Below, one piece after another: positions 30,000 to 39,372 of a DNA stretch of 64,000 nucleotides; positions within the stretch are counted from its first letter, which is position 1; each line of letters begins with the position of its first letter. This stretch comes from Mesostigma viride (Eukaryota > Streptophyta > Mesostigmatophyceae > Mesostigmatales > Mesostigmataceae), in assembly GCA_009746045.1 (NCBI GenBank), contig RPFO01000080.1, forward strand, positions 7,214,244-7,278,243. The letters are read 5' to 3'. Made by a program: the position numbers and the translations under genes. The notes beneath the pieces were generated by a model that saw nothing but the letters and a program-made list of their open reading frames with translations, did not search any database and was not told the origin of the DNA.

Positions 30000-32881
30000 A
30001 AATCATCTACAGCACGCCTTGGCCCAGCAATCAGCTGATCATCCCCATGCCACACAAAGGTGAGTATGCCATGAGGGTGTGGGACCACAAAGAAGCAAGG
30101 GTCTATATCATCATATCTAGCCCCTAGCTTTTCAAACACAGCCTGAGCTGACATCCTGAAAATTCGAGGAGCTGATTGCAGCCCTTCAACACCTATGTTA
30201 GCTTTCAGGTACTGCTGAGGGATGTGTTTTGCCCAAACTCTGGGAGTGGAGACTACGTACACCTGACCATGCCACACTTGTTGTGCTATCTCAGGTGAGC
30301 CTTTCAAGAAAGCCCTTTTAATGTCTGTAGCCTTACATACATAGTCATCCCCATCATTGAGATGACCTACAAAGACAGACAGCAAGATTTTTAGGGATGT
30401 TTGCTGAATGCCTGGCGTGTACAACTCTGCTTCTGTCAGATCAGTGGTGCCCTTGAACTCTGTCACACAAGGTCTAGCATGGAAAATCACTGACCCATCT
30501 GCTGCTGGCTTATGTTTACACACAAACTTCAGGCGCAAGTGCTTGCACCCTGCAGGCTTTTTGTCAATAGGTGTGACAGGTGGAGTGTGAGAGGGGCTAA
30601 GAGGATCTGGCACTACCCATTCTTCCCTGGCCTTGTTGAAGGCCTCCACCCATTTTAGGAATCCTATGTGTGTGCGACAGTCTTGCTCTATCTGTTCATA
30701 AGAAAGAGGAGACATTTTAGCCACATCATGCTTGCCCAATCCAAATGAGTTGGGATGAAGTTTTTGGTTGTGAACCAAGTCTGCCACACAGGGTTCTTGC
30801 CCTGGGGCATACTTGGGTGTAGCAAATTTTACAGAAGCAATGTTGGTGTTAAGAAGTTTTTCAAGAGAAATTTTGAAATGATTCAGATCAACACCACCCA
30901 GGTCCTGGATGGATAGTCTATCACTGGAGATGAGGACACCAGGGTAACAGAGAAAAGGATCCCCCAACAAAGCATTCCCTTTATAACCTTCCAATACCTG
31001 AAAAGGAGTGGGGATACCGAGTATAGTCAACATGACCTGACCTAATACCTTGAGGGATGACTGCCCTGAGAAATCAGCCACATGGTGCCAGGGTGAAGGT
31101 TCCAAAGGCATATGTGGCACAGCCAGGGCACTGATAATGCTGACCTGGGCTTGTGTATCCACTGCAACCATAAATGGGCTATTGTCATTCTGCCCAACCT
31201 TCCCCACCTTAGCTGATCCTGCAGCAGTTTGAGCTTTGGCTCTATGAGCTGCTTGTAAAATGCGAACAGCATCTGCTAGGCTGCGTTTGGAAGGTGCAGC
31301 TAGTGGCTGAGCTATGTTCACACTTGAAGAGGTGATAGGTTGCTGATCACCTGTTTTGCCAATGTGACCCTCTTCTGCAGGGGGCCAAGCCTGCAGTGAC
31401 TGCCTACAATCATCAAGGGTGACCTGGGTGTCACAGTGGGTGTGGCTCTCACACTCACCAGTGGGTGTTCCAAACAACCACTCACTGGGCAACGCTGGGA
31501 TGCCAGGCAACTGTACAGGGCTGTCGGCCAACAGCTCTTCCTCCTCTGCCACGTCTGACACAGTTGGAAAATACAATTTCATCCTGTGAGGTGAACACCT
31601 GTGAATCTTTCCCGTGTCATTGTGTTTAACTAACACTGTCCTGCCAGTGGTGTTAAATTTTAGGATGGTGGCTGGCCCATGCCAGCCTGTACCCACCTTG
31701 CCTAGTCCCGACTCCTTGTAGAATAGGACCTGATCCCCTTCTCTGAAGGTGGGACGTGGATGCTTTGCATCCTTGACAGCTAACCTGCTAGCTGTCTGTG
31801 CTCGCTGAGCATTGTATAGGGCTACTACCTCAGGTGGATAAATGCCTGCATGCAATCCATCTGGTGTAATGATCACCCCTTGTGGGGTTTTCATGAGTGG
31901 CCTCCTGTTGAGGACTTGGCACAACCTGGTAGACCACAGAGCTCTGTCAGCATATGACCCACTGTCAGCCAGCAGATTGCCATCTTCCTTGGCTACAAGG
32001 GTTTTAATGGACCTGATGGCCCTTTCAATGATGCCTTGCCTCTCATGATCTTCTAGCCCAGCCAGATCAATAGCCTCACACCCTGGTTCATTGGCAAGAC
32101 ACGTGAACTGCTGATCCAGTAACAATGCCTCCACAGGGTAGTACCTGGCCTGAGCAATCAAGAGAGCCCTGAGCAACTGTGTCTTGTCCATTCCAGGTAA
32201 TGGTTCAATGGTTGTGTACCTTGACCATGCATCTTTAAGTGCCAAGTAAGATTGTCCTTTGATATGAAAGACATCTCCTACCACCCTGCCCTTGCACTTA
32301 GGTGGGGTAGCTACATGCCACTTAGGGGGTTTGGGTGCATTGAACTGACAATGCTGACAGTGGGATCTGACCACCTGGCATGCACGTCTGAGTGCTGCCC
32401 CCCCTATTGCTGCTGCCACCACCTCTGCACTCACTTCATGCCCATAAAGGAAATGCAACTGCAAAGCAAGCTCCTGAAAACTGATATGAGCATCCTCTGT
32501 TGGGGACACTCTGCACACCTTGGGAACCATGGATGTGAAGGTTGGTTTAGAGACACAATCTTCTGAAACCATCTGTAACACCTTTCCAGAACTGCTCACT
32601 GCTCTGACAGTGGGGCATGCAGATGAAAGAGGTGAAGCAGGCACACTCAAGCCAGCATGAGAGGGAGACTCACACTTCTTGCCGTAAGGAGGCCGCTTGC
32701 AGTCCTTGGGGTCGCCGTGGGGCGGCCCGTGGCACTTGTGGCACAGGACGTCCAAGTGCTCCAGCTCGTCAATGTTCTTGCGGCATTTGGGCCGCGAGTG
32801 GTACCGCATGCCACAGCGGGTGCACCGCTGAGAAGCCTTGTCCTCCTTGTCCTGCTTGTTGTTGTTGTTGTTATTGTTGTT

Positions 32882-32926
<45 letters not shown>

Positions 32927-33034
32927 GCTGTTGCTGTTGTTGTTGTTGTTGCTGGAGCTGCCCCCCTTGGAGGGAGACTGCCCCTTACCCTTGCCCTTGC
33001 CCCAGCCCCTGCCCTTGCCCTTGCCCTTGGGCAC
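30000..33034 (-). CDS. pol: copia-A Gag end, integrase, protease and RT
   Basis: One open minus-strand frame of about 1000 codons. It starts in the basic Gly/Lys and poly-Asn end of Gag, with knuckle CTRCGMRYHSRPKC and a second CHKC...H...C. Integrase (about 32560-31600): HFLYGH...CQHC zinc motif, VVGDVFHI, LLLDQQF and GIIERAIRS for D-D-E, and a C-terminal WHGPATILKF module. Protease (about 31180-30900): MVAVDTQAQVSIISA, again with Gln for Gly, and ALLGDPFLCYPGVLIS. RT (about 30570-30020): ARPCVTEFKG, VCKATDIKRAFLKG and FVWHGDDQLIAGP. Integrase therefore precedes the protease within a single frame. The frame is cut at GPRRAVDDF by the PAT-like element. Confidence 0.92.
32854..32955 (-). repeat. 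(AAC)n tract within copia-A gag
   Basis: About 30 GTT units on the plus strand with a few changes, read as a poly-Asn run in the gag frame. Confidence 0.95.
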
Positions 33035-33600
33035 CCTTGCCCCTGCCCTTGCCCTTTCCCTTAAACATTTGTCCCAGCAGGGACTTCACTTCGGCCATGG
33101 TTACAGGCCTCTTGCTCCTGTCTTCCCTCTCCCTATCCTCCTCCTCCCTCTCTTCCCCCCTGACCCTCTTTACAGAGGTTCCCATGGCCCCCTGGCTAAG
33201 GGGAGCCAAGGCCAGCTTGATATAATCCAATGCCTCCTTCATGTCCTCCCAGTACTTTGCCATTCCTGTTGCAAGCATAGCGTAGGTGTTTTTGTCAAGT
33301 TTGAGTTTCTCAAGGAAGGAACGCAGCAAGAACTTGTGATCTAGCTGCTGGACATCAGGACGTGCTTTGATGGCTAGCTCATATTTCTTTGTCTCAGCCA
33401 CATAGTCCACTGATGTGACCCTGTATTCCTCTACCCACCTGAATGCCCCATATATGTCCACAGATGAGGGGGTGGAGAGGAGGTCAGTTAGCTCCTTCAT
33501 GAAAGCCTCCCAAACTGCCCTAGCCTGCGTGTCCTGCCACTTGGGATACCTACGCTGGAAGACAAGGATGAGATAATTTCTGAATCTGAGAGGAGGACTG
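32985..33600 (-). pseudogene. gag: copia-A Gag capsid, frame 2
   Basis: Minus-strand continuation of Gag in a second frame: LVFQRRYPKWQDTQARAVW, YGAFRWVEEYRVTSVDYVAETKKYE and LDHKFLLRSFLEKL, matching the capsid part of copia-B (FNWLAAYKVNK region) and copia-D (FQWIEAYKVNKRDY). It ends in Gly/Lys/Gln repeats where the frame changes again near 33030. Frameshifts at both ends show Gag is broken here. Confidence 0.75.
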
Positions 33601-34134
33601 ATGGTAAAAATCCCCCTGCATGAGAGATCCAAACCAGTTCTTGACATTCAGTTCCTCCCTAGCCAGCTGAAGAGAGAGAAGTGCATGATTCCCCTGCTCC
33701 CTAGTATACCCCTCAGGCAGCCCCCTGACATTAATCCTATCCACAGGACGGTTTTCATTGTAAGTGGGCAACCTAGAGGGGGATGCAGGGGGAGAGGGAG
33801 AAGATGGTGTTGCTGCTGCAGCATTCACAGGAGAGACATGCTGAGAGGGAAGTGCTACTTGAGTGAGCTGAGCAGGAGGGGCAAGCATGGGCTGTGTAGG
33901 AGGGTTAGGCAACCTAGGGGTGGGCTGGGTGGGGGTGTGAGTGTGTGTCACTTCCCGCCTCCTGCTGCGGGCCTCCTCCCAATCATGGAAGGTGGGAGAG
34001 AGGGACACTTCATCGTCAGTAGGGTTAGTAAAATCATAATGCAGCCAGGTAGGCAACCACCTACCCGCCCCTGACAGGATGGCATTGTGCAGGAGCTCCA
34101 GGAGTCGCACCAGGCGAACCCTGTTGCCCTGCAC
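33575..34134 (-). pseudogene. gag: copia-A Gag middle segment
   Basis: Minus-strand Gag frame directly after the hAT insertion: NRVRLVRLLELLHNAILSGA, a Pro/Thr-rich linker (THTHTPTQPTPRLPNPP), then INVRGLPEGYTREQGNHAL, the conserved GLPEG(Y/H)T motif also seen in copia-B and copia-D Gag. A frameshift near 33575 separates it from the following capsid segment. Joining across the hAT element is in frame. Confidence 0.8.
34127..34134 (+). repeat. hAT target duplication, left (CCCTGCAC)
   Basis: Exact 8-bp match to 35650-35657. Confidence 0.93.
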
Positions 34135-35649
34135 CAGAGTTCCATTATACGGCGTATTATACGGTATTATACGGTATAATACGCGTTATACAAGGTCGAG
34201 CGGATAATTTTTATCCGTTTTATACGATTTGCGTATTTTTACGTATAATACGGCGAATAATTCGTATAAGCGCGCGTATAATGGGGTTTTCGCGCTCATC
34301 CGCGGTCCGGCAGCCAAATTTTTCGTGCGGGAACCAAGGCGGGAAAGCAAGGGAACTTAGAAACACTACGGAAACCATCCACTGGTTGACATTTGGCGAC
34401 CGTGAGACACAAGGATCTTACAAGCAAGCTACACTGTAGCATGGCAAGTTGGCAACCCAAGTTGGCAACCCTCCATGCTGTTTAGGTCGATCTCTGCCCT
34501 TGCCTCTCGGGCAGCCATGCACCGAATATTAATATAAGTCATACAGAAAACTGACTGGTACGAGAGCATGGCCGCTTTACATTTTCAATCTGTAGGCATG
34601 ATCCTTAGGTCTTTAAAAGCTTATATCCTTGGCCAGGCAGCGTTGGGATGTGCGCGGATGTGTCTCGACCTTCTGCTCGATGCGGCAACCTCGTTTCAGC
34701 AACCAGGTGGCGACCGTGCATGTGCTAACTGTTGATAGGCGGGAAATGCCCCTACATTTGAACGTGGATAGATGTTTCACGTTATTCCTTACATGATTTA
34801 TAAGCGACGACGGCCAGGAAAGGCTCGCAGCTACGTCCATCAGGTGGGCATGCTGGCTCCGTCAAGAAAGGTAATATGCGGTTTTGATCTGGTACGTGCT
34901 ATCCTGTTCACGTGTTCATTGTACTGTATCAAGTTGTTGGGTGGATTGTAAAATAATCGTAGACCTGTAATGGAGGTTTTCTGCTTGTCTTTTGGTTGCT
35001 TTACTGCCTCTACGCATTATTGGCTCGTGATGGTTAAGGAATACCACTACAACATGCAGATTTTGGACCAGATTTGTCTGCTATTAGCTTATGCTTCATC
35101 GAAAGCAGTGATGTACAGCTTGGCATTGTTTGTAAATATGATAAGCTTGATAACGCGATGTTTTTTCTTGCTAATAACATCTCGAAACAAGTGGTTTTCT
35201 GGCCAGATCTAGCCACTATTTCTTGTTTTGCTCGCCAAAGTCAGCCTTCTTCTTGTGTGCTCCTCATGCATACAAGAAACATGGAGATGCCCAGGACCTG
35301 CTTGCATGGAAGCATAGCCATCTTACTTCTTTTGTTTTTTTCATCTTTCCATTTCATTTGGCGTTGTTTTTTAGGGTATAATGCATAGGTAATCTAGCTC
35401 CTCGTGAACCCCGGTTTACACGTCCAGTGTTCCCAAGCACTGCTGAGCAGTGGCAACCCATGTATCATGTGTAATTTAGTGTCAGAAACATGTGGACTGC
35501 TTGAAATGATATCAAAATGCATGAAACAACCCCAAAAACGATTAAATCCAGTATTTGCGTATAATTTCCGGATAATACCGTATTATACCGTATTATCCAT
35601 TATACGGACCCCGCGCGTATAACCGCGTATTGCGTATAATGGAACTCTG
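34135..35649. mobile_element. non-autonomous hAT-like transposon in copia-A gag
   Basis: A 1515-bp insert with terminal inverted repeat CAGAGTTCCATTATACG and an exact 8-bp target duplication CCCTGCAC, the signature of hAT elements. Both ends carry repeated TATTATACG/CGTATAAT motifs in both orientations (34146-34300 and 35550-35640). No transposase frame is present inside. Removal restores copia-A Gag. Confidence 0.92.
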
Positions 35650-35657
35650 CCCTGCAC
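35650..35657 (+). repeat. hAT target duplication, right (CCCTGCAC)
   Basis: Exact match to 34127-34134. Confidence 0.93.
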
Positions 35658-37142
35658 CCTCCTCCCTGAGAGGAGAGCCTGCAGGGCAGGCAGCAGGTCG
35701 TCGCACACCCTGCGTGTGCCCTCGTGGAGGTTGGGCAGGCCCAGGATGTGCGTGATAATCGCACACACCAGGCTGCCCGCCTCCGCGACGTGCATCTGCT
35801 GGCTCCGGTCGGCCAGCCCACGGAAGGAGGCTGTGGCTGTCTGTATGGCACGCCACACGGCCTCATCACCCAGGGTGATGAAGTCCCGACCTACCAGGTC
35901 GCCTTCCAGCTGTGCTGGCTGCTGCCCAGCTGCGGTGGGACCCTGAGGCCCCTCCGGCCCTGCCAGGGCCTTGTCCTTGTTGCGGCTAGAGGGGGCCTGC
36001 CCCCCAGAGCCGCTGGAGGTGCCCGTGACACCCTCCATGGGGGCTGCATCCCCCGCCAGCGCCGGAGGCGCCGGCGTCGCTGCCGGGGTCCCTGCGACCC
36101 CGGGCGCTTGTGTCGCCGCCGGGGTCCCTGCGACCCCGGTGGCCTCCTCAGCCACCTGGCCCCCCACGCTGGGCAAGGGAGCCCGCGGCTGAGGTTGGAC
36201 CCTCTGACCTGCCAGAGGATCCTGGGTGGCTTCACCACCCATGGGCGTGGTGGGGGCGTCTGCCGCCCCGCGCTCCGTCGCAGGCGGCATCGCAGCCGCC
36301 TCACGCCTATCCGGGCCCCAGCCAACTGGCGTGACTTGGGGCCACGGCCCCAACGGAGTCAGCGTGATCTCCTGTCTGGCGACCACGCGCAGCGCCTCTC
36401 TCTGACGCTGCCTGGACGCCCACTGATCAACAGTGCCGGGATGGCGCCTCGGCCGATTGGCGAAACAGTACAGCCAAACGGCCACCTGAACCAGGGGGAA
36501 CTGCATCCTCAAACGCCCCTCGATCTGCGTTTGCACCCGATGAACCTCTATCGCGTGTATCTCCTCATCTGGAAGCAGCTGAAAACGTTGATGTATGATC
36601 CAGCCGTTCACCGAAATGAACGCTGGGATGTCGTCCTCCCCAATGGGGAGAAAATGGGGTGGGCGCCCGAACGCGACCGGGGGCGGAACATGTGCCCCAT
36701 ACCGGTCAATGTCCATGATGGCCATCTGTCGGCCCACGGAAAGATTACCAGACGTCGCAGGCGTCTGTGTCGAAATCTCGAGCGAAGGCCGTGACCTCGC
36801 AGGCTGCACCTCCCCATCCTCCTCCGAGGAATCACTCCGCTCACGACCCCCGTCACCTGCGACGGGGGAATTACGTGCCCGGGGGACCTGCCCCCCGGGT
36901 GCCATGGCGGACGAGCCGCCAGTGGCAAACGGTCGACCGCTCGCCATCCCCCGGGCGCCGGGCCCCACCTGCGGGGTCCGACGCCTGGGGTGGTCGGCGA
37001 CCACCGTGCGGAAGGTGACGTTGGGCGTCACCCTCGCATCGTTGGTGGAGGGCGTGCCCTCCGGCGACAGTCGGGGTGAGGTGCGCCTTGCAGGCGCCTT
37101 CCCCTTGTTGTTGTTGCCGTTGTTGCCGTTGTTGGAAGCCAT
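35650..37142 (-). CDS. gag: copia-A Gag N-terminal part
   Basis: Starts at ATG 37142 (MASNNGNNGNNNKGKAPARR), 47 bp inside the 5' LTR. About 500 codons with an Asn-rich head, Arg/Pro/Gly-rich stretches and acidic SDSSEEDGE. A more ordered C-terminal part follows (DRYGAHVPPPVAFGRPPHF, EEIHAIEVHRVQTQIEGRL, then AVWRAIQTATASFRGLADRS and ICAIITHILGLPNLHEGT). It runs into the hAT insert at 35650 and continues in frame at 34134. The frame itself extends upstream into the LTR but that part is not expected to be translated. No catalytic motif is present. Confidence 0.78.
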
Positions 37143-37169
37143 ATTTTTTTTTTGCTTGTTGAAAAAAAA

Positions 37170-37188
37170 TAACGAACTTTTCAGTCCA
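37170..37188 (-). promoter_or_regulatory. candidate primer-binding site of copia-A
   Basis: Directly after the 5' LTR (minus sense) comes TGGACTGAAAAGTTCG, beginning TGG as expected for pairing with a tRNA 3' CCA end. The tRNA is not identified. Confidence 0.45.
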
Positions 37189-37646
37189 AGTTGGATGGAG
37201 ACTAGGGACGACGAACAACTGCTGAAGCTGAGAGCGAATGATGATTGTATTATCAATAATACAACGAGAGAGCAATGGAAGCTGAGGGCTCAGAATGGAA
37301 CGTCTGGGCAAACTCCGGTGCTGCGGCACTCCCCAGTGCTACGCCTATATGCCTATGGCGGTGCTACCTGCAGCACCTCACCAGTGGACAACTGTACACT
37401 GCAATGCCATGCGACCACGTCACTAGCATCAACTACACTCGGCCCGTCCAGAACCGGATAACCCGGGTCTGGCGGGTCGAGCTAGAGTCTAGGCACAGTC
37501 TGGCACTAACCGCACATCGGTCCACATGACACCTCAGTACCGTACACCCTGCCGTACTGTACTGAGGTGTCCCGCTCAGCCGCGGTAGGCAATACGCGGC
37601 GCGCAGGCCGGAAATCCGTGTGTCAGCCTAAGCATCTCATCTAACT
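37189..37646 (-). repeat. copia-A 5' LTR
   Basis: 458 bp, identical by eye to 14228-14685; followed on the right by the target copy CTCGG (37647-37651). Confidence 0.93.
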
Positions 37647-38335
37647 CTCGGCGTCCGCTACCAAGAACGCCGCACCCGGGCCGAGCTCTACTGCGAGCTC
37701 CCTCTTGTCACCCATACCATCCGACACCGCCGCCTCCTCTTTGCCGGCCATCTTGCCCGCACAGACCAGGTGAATACCGATGTGGGCCCTGCCGGGGGGC
37801 TTAAGACGTCAGGCCAACCATGCATGCAGGTAGACACCTCCTCAGTCCTATGGCAGGGTCCCCTTGTCCCATCGCAACCCACTGGCAAACTTGCGCGCGC
37901 CGGGCACCGGCGCGGCGCGACCCGGACCTATGTGACACAACTGCTTGAAGATGCAGGGCTTCTGGGACTATCCGTACTCGATCCGCGCCCGCATGATTGA
38001 CAAGGAGAAATGGGCTGCCATCTGCGATATAAGCACCTTCCCGAGGGGTATGCTCCTGTTTTCTCCCCACGGGCCCCGCGGCCCGTTGCTAGCCAGGGTA
38101 GAAGTCCGCAGGTGGAGGTTATTACTGATTGGTCCTGAGGATAGCCGCTACACTACCGCCTCGTCTGCCATTACAGTAGAGGACAGCTCGGATGAGGATT
38201 ACATCCCCATCTAGTGCTTAACGTTAGGGGGATGATGCAGACGATATTTGTGATGATGAGGCAGACTTTTGTGTAATTATTTTTCTGATGAGATTAGCAT
38301 AGTACTCCGTGGCATGCCTTTGCGCATGACACGCA
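37647..38335 (+). pseudogene. LINE-1 ORF2 C-terminus, right piece, and 3' UTR
   Basis: Resumes the LINE cut at 14227: GVRYQERRTRAELYCELPLV, HTIRHRRLLFAGHLARTDQV, then SSVLWQGPL, YVTQLLEDAGL and MIDKEKWAAICD, the standard C-terminal string of many LINEs (LLED and D(R/K)E(E/K)W boxes). A frameshift lies near 37950. The ORF stops at 38214 after an acidic tail (VEDSSDEDYIPI). About 120 bp of 3' UTR follow, ending near a (TTAC)n run. RT and endonuclease domains of this copy lie outside the window. Confidence 0.85.
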
Positions 38336-38361
38336 AGTACTTACTTACTTACTTACTTAAG
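38336..38361 (+). repeat. (TTAC)n microsatellite, LINE tail
   Basis: Five to six TACT/TTAC units where a plus-strand LINE 3' end meets an antisense LINE 3' end, so it is the tail of one of them. Confidence 0.9.
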
Positions 38362-38515
38362 CTATCTAGTCTAGAAAATCCTAACACCAGCTCAGCAAAA
38401 CGCCCCTTCCGCTTGGGGGTGTGTGGCTTGCCCACAGGGGCTAGCGTGTGAGCCTGGCCGGACAATCTTCCGCCACCGCTTCTTGTTCTGCATGGCAGAC
38501 CAAAGAAGGGAGCGG
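38361..38515 (-). pseudogene. antisense LINE 3' end, copy 1
   Basis: Minus strand encodes AMQNKKRWRKIV, the last ORF2 box, then a short 3' UTR ending TTCTAGACTAGATAGCTT. The same UTR end is present in copy 2 (38640 on). 5'-truncated. Confidence 0.65.
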
Positions 38516-38519
38516 GAGA

Positions 38520-38640
38520 GGATTAAATTAAATTAAATTAAATTATTGACATGCCTCCGTTGGGAGATCATGTCTAGCACATATTCCTTGCTGGATGGTT
38601 GGAGTGGAGGAAGCCGCGTAATCGAACTAACCTAACTCTA
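38520..38640. repeat. (TTAAA)n run and short repeat
   Basis: ATTAAATTAAATTAAATTAA at 38521-38546, then CCTCCGTTGGGAG, a phrase that recurs at about 54450, also just after an AATT-type run. Probably the end of an unclassified repeat. Confidence 0.55.
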
Positions 38641-39148
38641 AGCTATCTAGTCTAGAAAATCCTAACTATACACTACTCATCAAAACGCCGGGCGCCTCGA
38701 TCCTCTTGGGGGGAGGTGGCTTGCCCACAGGGGCTGGCGTGGGAGCCTTGACAATCTTCTGCCACTGCGTCTTGTTCTGCATGGCAGCTATAGTCCATCC
38801 AAAGAAGGGAGAGAGAGTGGAAGTGCGGTGTTCAAACTGGCCGGGCTGGGACCAATAGGTCGGCCAGCAACATCTGGATGTAGTTCGTGGCATGTTTCCC
38901 TACCCTTTTGGGAATGCCCTTGGGCCGCCAGGCCTGGTCAAAATATGCCGCCCTGGCTGGCCAAGCCGCTGGGGGCCTGCCAGACCAAGGGCGGTGTCGA
39001 CCTGGCTGGTGCGAGCTAGGTGGCCTACAAATGCTATCCTACGCTGCCTAATCGAGGCATACCCTGATACAAAGACTCTAATGACCTATACGCTTGGAAA
39101 ACCCTACGTTCAGGACCTGTCGGATCATCCTGTAAAACGTGCCGTCTA
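38640..39148 (-). pseudogene. antisense LINE 3' end, copy 2
   Basis: Minus strand, broken by stops and shifts: LDGTFYRMIRQVLNVGFSKRI, then SQVDTALGLAGPQRLGQP, ATNYIQMLLADLLVP, and finally TIAAMQNKTQWQKIV with a stop near 38663. This corresponds to the same C-terminal part of ORF2 as LINE-1 but is a diverged family. 3' UTR as in copy 1. Confidence 0.75.
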
Positions 39149-39154
39149 GCTTAT

Positions 39155-39365
39155 AGGGAGTGGATGCGGTGTTCAAACTGAGCTGGGACCACTAGGTCGG
39201 CCAGCAACATCTGGATGTAGTTCATGGCAGATTTACCTAGCTTCCTGGGAATGTCCTTGGGGCCAGGCCAGGTCAAGATATGCCGCCTTGGTTGGCCAAG
39301 CTGCTGGGGGCCGGCCAGACCAAGGGCGGTGTCGACCTGCATGGCCGGTGCATGCGAGCAAGATT
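39155..39365 (-). pseudogene. antisense LINE C-terminal fragment, copy 3
   Basis: Minus strand QVDTALGLAGPQQLGQPRRH, then SAMNYIQMLLADLVVPAQFEH. A close second copy of the middle of copy 2, lying directly next to it, as in a local duplication. Confidence 0.75.
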
Positions 39366-39372
39366 ATAATGA

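Larger units (their letters stand above)
14228..37646 (-). mobile_element. copia-A, complete copia-like element with nested insertions
   Basis: Two 458-bp LTRs (14228-14685 and 37189-37646) that are identical by eye, a 5-bp target duplication CTCGG and gag-pol on the minus strand. Without its three insertions (copia-B, PAT-like, hAT) the element is about 8.5 kb. Coding order is Gag, zinc knuckles, integrase, protease, RT, RNase H. It interrupts LINE-1. Gag has at least two frameshifts, so this copy is probably dead although its LTRs look young. Confidence 0.92.

Noticed and set aside
32617-33344. Cys- or Leu-rich plus-strand frames that look membrane-like
   Set aside because: Shadows of the (AAC)n tract in copia-A gag on the other strand.
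35724-36794. 356-codon plus-strand frame
   Set aside because: Antisense of copia-A Gag, which has the ATG next to the LTR and joins in frame across the hAT element.
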